A stretch of DNA of 64,000 bases from Apus apus. Its lineage: Eukaryota > Chordata > Aves > Apodiformes > Apodidae. The notes beneath the pieces are model-generated. The model saw only the letters and a program-made list of their open reading frames with translations, was not told where the DNA came from and made no database searches. Of the stretch, positions 9,396 through 20,385 are shown one piece after another. Location: the NCBI RefSeq assembly GCF_020740795.1, contig NC_067282.1:128521132-128585131 (forward strand). The letters run 5' to 3'. How positions within the stretch are numbered: the stretch's first letter is position 1; each line of letters opens with the position of its first letter. Position numbers and translations under genes: made by a program.

Positions 9396-11577
9396 GACCA
9401 GAACCCTGGACTTCCACAGGGCGAACTTTGGCCTCCTCAATCAACTGTTAAGGGAAATCCCATGGGACAGGGTGCTGGAAGATAAAGGGGCTCATGATAG
9501 CTGGTCAACATTCAAGGACCACTTCTTGCAAGCACAGGATCAGAGCATCCCAAGGGTTAGGAAATCTAGTAAGGGAGCTAGGAGACCAGCATGGTTAAAA
9601 AAGGAACTATTGGGCAAACTTAAGTGGAAAAGGAAAATCTACAGATCGTGGAAGGAGGGGCTGGTCACTTGGGAGGAATATAGGAATGTTGTCAGAGAAT
9701 GTAGGGAGGCAATTAGGAAAGCTAAGGCCTCCTTGGAACTTAACCTTGCAAGTCAGGTTAAGGATAATAGAAAGAGCTTTTTCAAATACATAGCTAACAA
9801 AACTAACACTAGAGGCAATATTGGCCCACTGAGGAATGAGGTGGGAGCCCTGGTGACAGAGGATATAAAGAAGGCAGAGGTGCTGAACACCTTCTTTGCC
9901 TCTGTCTTTTCTCCTGCAGGATTTCCCCATGAGCCCCAGATTCATATAGCCCCAGAAGTAGTCAAGATAGGTGAGGACATAGTAGATGAGGATTGGGTTA
10001 GGGATCAGTTGAGTAATCTGGACGTCCATAAATCGATGGGTCCAGATGGAATGCATCCAAGGGTGCTGAGGGAGCTGGCGGAGGTCATTGCTAGGCCACT
10101 CTCCATCATCTTCAGTAAGTCATGGGTAACAGGAGAGGTGCCTGAGGACTGGAGGATAGCAAATGTCACTCCAGTCTACAAGAAGGGCAAGAAGGAGGAC
10201 CCGGGTAACTATAGACCGGTCAGCCTCACCTCCATCCCTGGAAAGGTGATGGAACAACTTATTCTTGTCTCTATCTCTAGGCATATCAAGGACATGGGGC
10301 TCATCAAGAGCAGTCAGCATGGTTTTATCAAGGGTAATCATGTTTGACTAACCTCATAGCCTTCTATGAGGAAATTACTAGGTGGATAGATGATGGTAGA
10401 GCGGTAGATGTGGTTTATCTTGATTTCAGTAAGGCATTTGACACCGTCTCCCACAGCATCCTTGTAGATAAGTTGATCAGGTATGGGTTTGGTGATCAGG
10501 TAGTGAGGTGGATTAGGAACTGGTTGATGGGAAGGAGTCAGAGAGTTGTAGTCAATGGGGCAGAATCTGGTTGGAGGTGTGTGACTAGTGGAGTCCCTCA
10601 GGGGTCGGTACTGGGACCGGTGTTGTTCAACATCTTCATCAACGACCTGGATGAGGGTACAGAATGTACCCTCAGCAAGTTTGCTGATGACACCAAGCTG
10701 GGAGGAGTGGCTGACACACTGGAGGGCTGTGCTGCCATTCAGAGGGACTTGGACAGGCTGGAGAGTTGGGCGGGGAGAAATCTGATGAAGTTCAACAAGG
10801 GCAAGTGTAGAGTTTTGCATTTGGGGAAGAACAACATGATGTCCCAGTATAGGTTGGGGGGCTGACCTGCTGGAGAGTAGTGTAGGAGAAAGAGACCTGG
10901 GGGTCCTGGTAGACAGGAGGATGACCATGAGCCAGCAATGTGCCCTTGTGGCCAAGAAGGCCAATGGCATCCTGGGGTGCATTAGAAAGGGTGTGGTTAG
11001 TCGGTCAAGAGAGGTTCTCCTCCCCCTCTATTCTGCATTGGTGAGGCTGCATCTGGAGTATTGTGTCCAGTTCTGGGCCCCTCAGTTCAAGAAGGACAGG
11101 CAACTGCTGGAAAGAGTCCAGCGCAGAGCTACTAAGATGATTAAGGGAGTGGAACATCTCCCTTATGAGGAAAGGTTGAGAGAGCTGGGTCTCTTTAGCT
11201 TGGAGAAGAGGAGGCTGAGGGGTGACCTCATCAATGTTTACAAATATGTAAGGGGTGAGTGTCAGGGAGATGGAGTTAGGCTCTTCTCAGTGATGACCAG
11301 TGATAGGACAAGGGGTAATGGGTGTAAATTGGACCATAGGAGGTTCAAGGTGAATATCAGAAATTTTTTTTTTACTGTAAGAGTGACAGAGCACTGGAAC
11401 AGGCTGCCCAGGGAGGTTGTGGAGTCTCCTTCACTGGAGACATTCAAAACCCACCTGGATGCGTTCCTATGTGATGTACTCTAGGTGACCCTGCTCTGGC
11501 AGAGGGGGTTGGACTAGATAATCTTTCGAAGTCCCTTCCAACCCCTAGGATTCTATGATTCTATGATTCTATGATAG
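9396..11577 (+). mobile_element. CR1 retrotransposon, array unit 1, 5'-truncated
   Basis: About 2.18 kb of CR1. It starts inside ORF2 after the endonuclease domain, carries the reverse transcriptase domain (palm motifs [10 protein letters not shown] and FADDTK) and the C-terminal region, and ends in three ATTCTATG octamers. The insertion lies between copies of GATAG (9391-9395 and 11573-11577), a short target-site duplication confirmed by the empty site in copy 2. ORF2 is broken into three frames: one missing A near 10336 and one extra G near 10858. It lacks the 5' end, ORF1 and the endonuclease, so it is not autonomous. Confidence 0.93.
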
Positions 11578-11771
11578 CAACCTGCCCCTGCCTCCAGACC
11601 CTATGTGTTGAAAGTTGAGTTCCTAAAATGTTTCTGAAAGAGCATATTGTTTTACTCTGATAAACTATGTACCAAATGACCTGTTGATCTGTTTTGACAA
11701 CAGAGCCAGGAAGACACCTAATTGAACAGAAAAGGAGAACAGTGTGTAGGGAAGAGAAGGAGATGAAGCCA
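11578..11771 (+). pseudogene. ZC3H11A-like last-exon fragment, array unit 1
   Basis: Matches the intron end, acceptor and start of the last exon of the ZC3H11A-like gene (copy 2, about 35058-35220). It keeps ttttgacaacag|AGCC and the codons SQEDT-stop (TAA 11719-11721). It breaks off at gaagcca and changes directly into retroviral sequence. It also contains tgttgaaagttgag, a stretch copy 1 has lost, so its source was a copy-2-like gene. Confidence 0.7.
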
Positions 11772-13030
11772 TGGGAAGGCACGTGCTACGTGGGGATAAT
11801 CTCACTTTATTTTCAGATCTTACCAAATTATATTACCCCATACTTAAAATTGACTAGAGCAAGAAGATCCGTAGTAAACTTAGCTGTGGCAAATTCTGGT
11901 TCTCAAAATTGGAAAGGAGAAGAATGGACCCCAGAAAAGCTAATTAAATATGATGATCCAGCAAAATGGAATCCCTATGAGTTTGTTAATGGAGCACATG
12001 GCCCGATTTATAACCTAAATCGAATCATCAGGTTACAGGCAGTGGTAGAATTGGTTGCCAATGGAACTAGCCAGGCCCTGACCCTGACAGCAGAGGACTT
12101 GACTCCATCACAAACTACCAAGTATCAGCAATGATTGGTGTTGGGCTATTTGTTAGCTTCAGAAGGAGGTGTTTGTGCAAAGCTGAACTTAACTAATTGT
12201 TGTCTTAAAATAGATGATGATGGAAAAATAATTAAAAATATTGCTAGAAAAATCACTGAAGTAGCAAAAACTCCGGTGCAGGTTTGGGACTCCCTGAACT
12301 GGTCTACCTTCTTTTCTTTTTTTAGTAGAATTGGGAATTGGGTTTATGTTATGATTTCAGTCATAGTGTGTGTTATTTTCTTCCTGTGTATAAGCAGTTC
12401 TTGTTCTTTGCGGATACGCAACACTCAAGTAAGAAGACTTCACCAGGAATTCAAAGAACAAAATGAAAAATGGGAAGCAATGGTTCAACAGAAATTCCAG
12501 GATGTTTTTTCTCCTCACAATAAATAATATTAGTACTTAATAGAATTTTTAATCATTATCGTGTAGCAGTGGAAGTTTAACTTGAATGCTGTAGTTTAAA
12601 TTTTTGATTGTTTGTGTATCATCTGGAAATAGCCATCACAAAACTTTACTGATATATTGAATTGTCGAGAATGTTATTATACATTATGTCTGGGAATTGT
12701 TCCCTTGTTTGTTGTTATGGATGATTATATCTTACATTTTCAATGTGTTACATTACAATTACATTACATTACATTACATTACAATGTGTTCTTACATTTA
12801 CATTTGTTTTTACACCCGAGGAGGGGAAGGATCTAATGTGAGGAAAGGGCTTGGACAAGAGCCTGGCTGACACATACACTGATGGGCAGTAAGGAAGCCA
12901 CATTATTGCTGCCTTAAGAGCCACAGGGTGAGATGTGGGGAACGGTCCATTTTCTCTCCCCCCACATTAAACTAAACAAAATGCCTTTCAAGCCAGCAAA
13001 AAAAGAGTGGCACCTTTTTGCTAAACAAGT
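11772..13030 (+). pseudogene. Endogenous retrovirus env transmembrane-subunit fragment, array unit 1
   Basis: A splice-acceptor-like tttattttcag precedes an env-like frame. In order it shows a basic RARR motif typical of a surface/transmembrane cleavage site, a helical heptad region, a C-x7-C-C motif ([10 protein letters not shown], about 12175-12205), a hydrophobic membrane span ([16 protein letters not shown]) and a charged cytoplasmic tail ending before TAA at about 12525. The frame is interrupted once, by TGA at 12132-12134. The surface subunit, gag and pol are absent, so this is a broken relic. The layout is of the gammaretrovirus type, but the exact family is not assigned. The roughly 500 bp after the stop is AT-rich and may include 3' flank or LTR remains. 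Confidence 0.75.
12748..12784 (+). repeat. ATTAC pentanucleotide microsatellite, unit 1
   Basis: Tandem ATTAC/TTACA repeats, with one interruption, in the AT-rich tail of the retroviral segment. The same tract occurs in unit 2 and is absent from unit 3. Confidence 0.8.
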
Positions 13031-13695
13031 CCACACCTTGAAGAGAAACGTGTGCTTCCGAGGCATTGAAGGGTCAAGAAAGAATAGGAGAGGAGTTCCT
13101 AACTCTTCTGGGAACTAATGGTAAGTCCAGTCGCAATGACAACACTCCTTCAGGGGAGTTGTGGTGAATTAAGGAGAACAAAGCCAAAAGGAGGCTTCAG
13201 TGCCTTTCCCTCACAGGGCCACCAAAGCCACCGTGATCTCAGATCTTCCCTCTGTCCATCCCCTTTTCTGAGCTGCTCCTCTTTCATGCAGTCTGAGCCA
13301 TTCCTTGGATTTTGCCAAGAATGCGCTACTTGGTAAGGAGTTTTGCTCCGATTACTCAGAGTCAGGAGGGGAAAATGAGTGGTTGTTGAAATTACCTGGT
13401 AGTTCTTTGGCCTCTCCCTTGCTTGCTTGTTTTGCTTGTCTTTGTTGGCTCCTTTGTGGCCACGTTGCACAACAAGTGACAGGCTCCAGCTAGAGGACAG
13501 CTTGTGATAATGTGATGCATTCATGAGCCTTTTTTCTGTGTGCTTGTTGGTGATGTGAGGCAACTTTGATTGACATGCCTGACGGAAATAAAGGACCTGG
13601 GGACACATTAATGATGAGAGGCCACGCTCTTGTTTCAGGTGCCCTACATCACACTGCACTCCTCTGTCAGTGGAATGACTTTAACTCTTGGATAG

Positions 13696-15874
13696 GACCA
13701 GAACCCTGGACTTCCACAGGGCGAACTTTGGCCTCCTCAATCAACTGTTAAGGGAAATCCCATGGGACAGGGTGCTGGAAGATAAAGGGGCTCATGATAG
13801 CTGGTCAACATTCAAGGACCACTTCTTGCAAGCACAGGATCAGAGCATCCCAAGGGTTAGGAAATCTAGTAAGGGAGCTAGGAGACCAGCATGGTTAAAA
13901 AAGGAACTATTGGGCAAACTTAAGTGGAAAAGGAAAATCTACAGATCGTGGAAGGAGGGGCTGGTCACTTGGGAGGAATATAGGAATGTTGTCAGAGAAT
14001 GTAGGGAGGCAATTAGGAAAGCTAAGGCCTCCTTGGAACTTAACCTTGCAAGTCAGGTTAAGGATAATAGAAAGAGCTTTTTCAAATACATAGCTAACAA
14101 AACTAACACTAGAGGCAATATTGGCCCACTGAGGAATGAGGTGGGAGCCCTGGTGACAGAGGATATAAAGAAGGCAGAGGTGCTGAACACCTTCTTTGCC
14201 TCTGTCTTTTCTCCTGCAGGATTTCCCCATGAGCCCCAGATTCATATAGCCCCAGAAGTAGTCAAGATAGGTGAGGACATAGTAGATGAGGATTGGGTTA
14301 GGGATCAGTTGAGTAATCTGGACGTCCATAAATCGATGGGTCCAGATGGAATGCATCCAAGGGTGCTGAGGGAGCTGGCGGAGGTCATTGCTAGGCCACT
14401 CTCCATCATCTTCAGTAAATCATGGGTAACAGGAGAGGTGCCTGAGGACTGGAGGATAGCAAATGTCACTCCAGTCTACAAGAAGGGCAAGAAGGAGGAC
14501 CCGGGTAACTATAGACCGGTCAGCCTCACCTCCATCCCTGGAAAGGTGATGGAACAACTTATTCTTGTCTCTATCTCTAGGCATATCAAGGACATGGGGC
14601 TCATCAAGAGCAGTCAGCATGGTTTTATCAAGGGTAAATCATGTTTGACTAACCTCATAGCCTTCTATGAGGAAATTACTAGGTGGATAGATGATGGTAG
14701 AGCGGTAGATGTGGTTTATCTTGATTTCAGTAAGGCATTTGACACCGTCTCCCACAGCATCCTTGTAGATAAGTTGATCAGGTATGGGTTTGGTGATCAG
14801 GTAGTGAGGTGGATTAGGAACTGGTTGATGGGAAGGAGTCAGAGAGTTGTAGTCAATGGGGCAGAATCTGGTTGGAGGTGTGTGACTAGTGGAGTCCCTC
14901 AGGGGTCGGTACTGGGACCGGTGTTGTTCAACATCTTCATCAACGACCTGGATGAGGGTACAGAATGTACCCTCAGCAAGTTTGCTGATGACACCAAGCT
15001 GGGAGGAGTGGCTGACACACTGGAGGGCTGTGCTGCCATTCAGAGGGACTTGGACAGGCTGGAGAGTTGGGCGGGGAGAAATCTGATGAAGTTCAACAAG
15101 GGCAAGTGTAGAGTTTTGCATTTGGGGAAGAACAACATGATGTCCCAGTATAGGTTGGGGGCTGACCTGCTGGAGAGTAGTGTAGGAGAAAGAGACCTGG
15201 GGGGTCCTGGTAGACAGGAGGATGACCATGAGCCAGCAATGTGCCCTTGTGGCCAAGAAGGCCAATGGCATCCTGGGGTGCATTAGAAAGGGTGTGGTTA
15301 GTCGGTCAAGAGAGGTTCTCCTCCCCCTCTATTCTGCATTGGTGAGGCTGCATCTGGAGTATTGTGTCCAGTTCTGGGCCCCTCAGTTCAAGGACAGGCA
15401 ACTGCTGGAAAGAGTCCAGCGCAGAGCTACTAAGATGATTAAGGGAGTGGAACATCTCCCTTATGAGGAAAGGTTGAGAGAGCTGGGGTCTCTTTAGCTT
15501 GGAGAAGAGGAGGCTGAGGGGTGACCTCATCAATGTTTACAAATATGTAAGGGGTGAGTGTCAGGGAGATGGAGTTAGGCTCTTCTCAGTGATGACCAGT
15601 GATAGGACAAGGGGTAATGGGTGTAAATTGGACCATAGGAGGTTCAAGGTGAATATCAGAAATTTTTTTTTTACTGTAAGAGTGACAGAGCACTGAACAG
15701 GCTGCCCAGGGAGGTTGTGGAGTCTCCTTCACTGGAGACATTCAAAACCCACCTGATGCGTTCCTATGTGATGTACTCTAGGTGACCCTGCTCTGGCAGA
15801 GGGGGTTGGACTAGATAATCTTTCGAAGTCCCTTCCAACCCCTAGGATTCTATGATTCTATGATTCTATGATAG
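13696..15874 (+). mobile_element. CR1 retrotransposon, array unit 2
   Basis: Same insertion as in unit 1, copied by the array amplification and not an independent insertion: same boundaries, same truncation point, same octamer tail. It keeps the longest continuous ORF2 piece in the window, about 530 codons (13688-15286), with the [10 protein letters not shown] and FADDTK motifs in one frame. An extra G near 15201 shifts the C-terminal part. Further one-base changes occur near 15486, 15694 and 15754. Confidence 0.93.
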
Positions 15875-16069
15875 CAACCTGCCCCTGCCTCCAGACCCTA
15901 TGTGTTGAAAGTTGAGTTCCTAAAATGTTTCTGAAAGAGCATATTGTTTTAACTCTGATAAACTATGTACCAAATGACCTGTTGATCTGTTTTGACAACA
16001 GAGCCAGGAAGACACCTAATTGAACAGAAAAGGAGAACAGTGTGTAGGGAAGAGAAGGAGATGAAGCCA
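15875..16069 (+). pseudogene. ZC3H11A-like last-exon fragment, array unit 2
   Basis: Same fragment as in unit 1 (acceptor acaacag|AGCCAGG, codons SQEDT-stop), again joined at gaagcca to the env-bearing segment. It has an extra A in gttttaactc. Confidence 0.7.
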
Positions 16070-17333
16070 TGGGAAGGCACGTGCTACGTGGGGATAATCC
16101 CACTTTATTTTCAGATCTTACCAAATTATATTACCCCATACTTAAAATTGACTAGAGCAAGAAGATCCGTAGTAAACTTAGCTGTGGCAAATTCTGGTTC
16201 TCAAAATTGGAAAGGAGAAGAATGGACCCCAGAAAAGCTAATTAAATATGATGATCCAGCAAATGGAATCCCTATGAGTTTGTTAATGGAGCACGTGGCC
16301 CGATTTATAACCTAAATCGAATCATCAGGTTACAGGCAGTGGTAGAATTGGTTGCCAATGGAACTAGCCAGGCCCTGACCCTGACAGCAGAGGACTTGAC
16401 TCCATCACAAACTACCAAGTATCAGCAATGATTGGTGTTGGGCTATTTGTTAGCTTCAGAAGGAGGTGTTTGTGCAAAGCTGAACTTAACTAATTGTTGT
16501 CTTAAAATAGATGATGATGGAAAAATAATTAAAAATATTGCTAGAAAAATCACTGAAGTAGCAAAAACTCCGGTGCAGGTTTGGGACTTCCCTGAACTGG
16601 TCTACCTTCTTTTCTTTTTTTAGTAGAATTGGGAATTGGGTTTATGTTATGATTTCAGTCATAGTGTGTGTTATTTTCTTCCTGTGTATAAGCAGTTCTT
16701 GTTCTTTGCGGATACGCAACACTCAAGTAAGAAGGACTTCACCAGGAATTCAAAGAACAAAATGAAAAATGGGAAGCAATGGTTCAACAGAAATTCCAGG
16801 ATGTTTTTTTCTCCTCACAATAAATAATATTAGTACTTAATAGAATTTTTTAATCATTATCGTGTAGCAGTGGAAGTTTAACTCGAATGCTGTAGTTTAA
16901 ATTTTTGATTGTTTGTGTATCATCTGTAAATAGCTATCACAAAACTTTACTGCTATATTGAATTGTCGAGAATGTTATTATACATTATGTCTGGGAATTG
17001 TTCCCTTGTTTGTTGTTATGGATGATTATATCTTACATTTTCAATGTGTTACATTACAATTACATTACATTACATTACATTACAATGTGTTCTTACATTT
17101 ACATTTGTTTTTACACCCGAGGAGGGGAAGGATCTAATGTGAGGAAAGGGCTTGGACAAGAGCCTGGCTGACACATACACTGATGGGCAGTAAGGAAGCC
17201 ACATTATTGCTGCCTTAAGAGCCACAGGGTGAGATGTGGGGAACGGTCCATTTTCTCTCCCCCCCCCCATTAAACTAAACAAAATGCCTTTCAAGCCAGC
17301 AAAAAAAGAGTGGCACCTTTTTGCTAAACAAGT
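16070..17333 (+). pseudogene. Endogenous retrovirus env fragment, array unit 2
   Basis: Copy of the unit 1 fragment, more damaged: a missing A near 16260 shifts the frame, the same in-frame TGA occurs at 16429-16431, an extra base near 16590 shifts it again, and an extra G occurs near 16734. The Cys motif and the membrane-span codons are still recognisable but not in one frame. Confidence 0.75.
17049..17085 (+). repeat. ATTAC pentanucleotide microsatellite, unit 2
   Basis: Same tract and repeat number as in unit 1. Confidence 0.8.
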
Positions 17334-17999
17334 CCACACCTTGAAGAGAAACGTGTGCTTCCGAGGCATTGAAGGGTCAAGAAAGAATAGGAGAGGAGTT
17401 CCTAACTCTTCTGGGAACTAATGGTAAGTCCAGTCGCAATGACAACACTCCTTCAGGGGAGTTGTGGTGAATTAAGGAGAACAAAGCCAAAAGGAGGCTT
17501 CAGTGCCTTTCCCTCACAGGGCCACCAAAGCCACCGTGATCTCAGATCTTCCCTCTGTCCATCCCCTTTTCTGAGCTGCTCTTCTTTCATGCAGTCTGAG
17601 CCATTCCTTGGATTTTGCCAAGAATGCGCTACTTGGTAAGGAGTTTTTGCTCCGATTACTCAGAGTCAGGAGGGGAAAATGAGTGGTTGTTGAAATTACC
17701 TGGTAGTTCTTTGGCCTCTCCCTTGCTTGCTTGTTTTGCTTGTCTTTGTTGGCTCCTTTGTGGCCACGTTGCACAACAAGTGACAGGCTCCAGCTAGAGG
17801 ACAGCTTGTGATAATGTGATGCATTCAAGAGCCTTTTTTCTGTGTGCTTGTTGGTGACGTGAGGCAACTTTGATTGACATGCCTGACGGAAATAAAGGAC
17901 CTGGGGACACATTAATGATGAGAGGCCACGCTCTTGTTTCAGGTGCCCTACATCACACTGCACTCCTCTGTCAGTGGAATGACTTTAACTCTTGGATAG

Positions 18000-20191
18000 G
18001 ACCAGAACCCTGGACTTCCACAGGGCGAACTTTGGCCTCCTCAATCAACTGTTAAGGGAAATCCCATGGGACAGGGTGCTGGAAGATAAAGGGGCTCATG
18101 ATAGCTGGTCAACATTCAAGGACCACTTCTTGCAAGCACAGGATCAGAGCATCCCAAGGGTTAGGAAATCTAGTAAGGGAGCTAGGAGACCAGCATGGTT
18201 AAAAAAGGAACTATTGGGCAAACTTAAGTGGAAAAGGAAAATCTACAGATCGTGGAAGGAGGGGCTGGTCACTTGGGAGGAATATAGGAATGTTGTCAGA
18301 GAATGTAGGGAGGCAATTAGGAAAGCTAAGGCCTCCTTGGAACTTAACCTTGCAAGTCAGGTTAAGGATAATAGAAAGAGCTTTTTCAAATACATAGCTA
18401 ACAAAACTAACACTAGAGGCAATATTGGCCCACTGAGGAATGAGGTGGGAGCCCTGGTGACAGAGGATATAAAGAAGGCAGAGGTGCTGAACACCTTCTT
18501 TGCCTCTGTCTTTTCTCCTGCAGGATTTCCCCATGAGCCCCAGATTCATATAGCCCCAGAAGTAGTCAAGATAGGTGAGGACATAGTAGATGAGGATTGG
18601 GTTAGGGATCAGTTGAGTAATCTGGACGTCCCATAAATCGATGGGTCCAGATGGAATGCATCCAAGGGTGCTGAGGGAGCTGGCAGGAGGTCATTGCTAG
18701 GCCACTCTCCATCATCTTCAGTAAATCATGGGTAACAGGAGAGGTGCCTGAGGACTGGAGGATAGCAAATGTCACTCCAGTCTACAAGAAGGGCAAGAAG
18801 GAGGACCCCGGGTAACTATAGACCGGTCAGCCTCACCTCCATCCCTGGAAAGGTGATGGAACAACTTATTCTTGTCTCTATCTCTAGGCATATCAAGGAC
18901 ATGGGGCTCATCAAGAGCAGTCAGCATGGTTTTATCAAGGGTAAATCATGTTTGACTAACCTCATAGCCTTCTATGAGGAAATTACTAGGTGGATAGATG
19001 ATGGTAGAGCGGTAGATGTGGTTTATCTTGATTTCAGTAAGGCATTTGACACCGTCTCCCACAGCATCCTTGTAGATAAGTTGATCAGGTATGGGTTTGG
19101 TGATCAGGTAGTGAGGTGGATTAGGAACTGGTTGATGGGAAGGAGTCAGAGAGTTGTAGTCAATGGGGCAGAATCTGGTTGGAGGTGTGTGACTAGTGGA
19201 GTCCCTCAGGGGTCGGTACTGGGACCGGTGTTGTTCAACATCTTCATCAACGACCTGGATGAGGGTACAGATGTACCCTCAGCAAGTTTGCTGATGACAC
19301 CAAGCTGGGAGGAGTGGCTGACACACTGGAGGGCTGTGCTGCCATTCAGAGGGACTAGGACAGGCTGGAGAGTTGGGCGGGGAGAAATCTGATGAAGTTC
19401 AACAAGGGCAAGTGTAGAGTTTTGCATTTGGGGAAGAACAACATGATGTCCCAGTATAGGTTGGGGGCTGACCTGCTGGAGAGTAGTGTAGGAGAAAGAG
19501 ACCTGGGGGTCCTGGTAGACAGGAGGATGACCATGAGCCAGCAATGTGCCCTTGTGGCCAAGAAGGCCAATGGCATCCTGGGGTGCATTAGAAAGGGTGT
19601 GGTTAGTCGGTCAAGAGAGGTTCTCCTCCCCCTCTATTCTGCATTGGTGAGGCTGCATCTGGAGTATTGTGTCCAGTTCTGGGCCCCTCAGTTCAAGGAC
19701 AGGCAACTGCTGGAAAGAGTCCAGCGCAGAGCTACTAAGATGATTAAGGGAGTGGAACATCTCCCTTATGAGGAAAGGTTGAGAGAGCTGGGTCTCTTTA
19801 GCTTGGAGAAGAGGAGGCTGAGGGGTGACCTCATCAATGTTTACAAATATGTAAGGGGTGAGTGTCAGGGAGATGGAGTTAGGCTCTTCTCAGTGATGAC
19901 CAGTGATAGGACAAGGGGTAATGGGTGTAAATTGGACCATAGGAGGTTCAAGGTGAATATCTAGAAATTTTTTTTTTACTGTAAGAGTGACAGAGCACTG
20001 GAACAGGCTGCCCAGAGAAGCTTGTGGAGTCTCCTTCACTGGAGACAATCAAAACCCACCTGGATGCGTTCCTATGTGATGTACTCTAGGTGACCCCTGC
20101 TCTGGCAGAGGGGGTTGGACTAGATGATCTTTCGAAGTCCCCTTCCAACCCCTAGGATTCTATGATTCTATGATTCTATGATCTATGATAG
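18000..20191 (+). mobile_element. CR1 retrotransposon, array unit 3
   Basis: Third copy of the same insertion. Its ORF2 is the most broken: extra C near 18631, extra A near 18685, extra C near 18808 and a missing A near 19271. The tail is slightly longer (three octamers plus a partial ATCTATG). Confidence 0.93.
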
Positions 20192-20385
20192 CAACCTGCC
20201 CCTGCCTCCAGACCCTATGTGTTGAAAGTTGAGTTCCTAAAATGTTTCTGAAAGAGCATATTGTTTTACTCTGATAAACTATGTACCAAATGACCTGTTG
20301 ATCTCTTTTGACAACAGAGCCAGGAAGACACCTAATTGAACAGAAAAGGAGAACAGTGTGTAGGGAAGAGAAGGAGATGAAGCCA
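20192..20385 (+). pseudogene. ZC3H11A-like last-exon fragment, array unit 3
   Basis: Same fragment as in units 1 and 2, with one substitution in the polypyrimidine tract (gatctcttttgac for gatctgttttgac). Confidence 0.7.

Noticed and set aside
9607-10056. 149-codon minus-strand frames repeated in each array unit
   Set aside because: They are antisense to the CR1 reverse transcriptase frame and repeat only because the CR1 does.
12748-12784. Short regular repeats considered as a CRISPR-like array
   Set aside because: Perfect pentamer microsatellite without spacers, in a vertebrate genome.
11772-13030. Complete endogenous provirus
   Set aside because: No gag, pol, primer-binding site or paired LTRs were found around the env fragment; only the transmembrane part remains.
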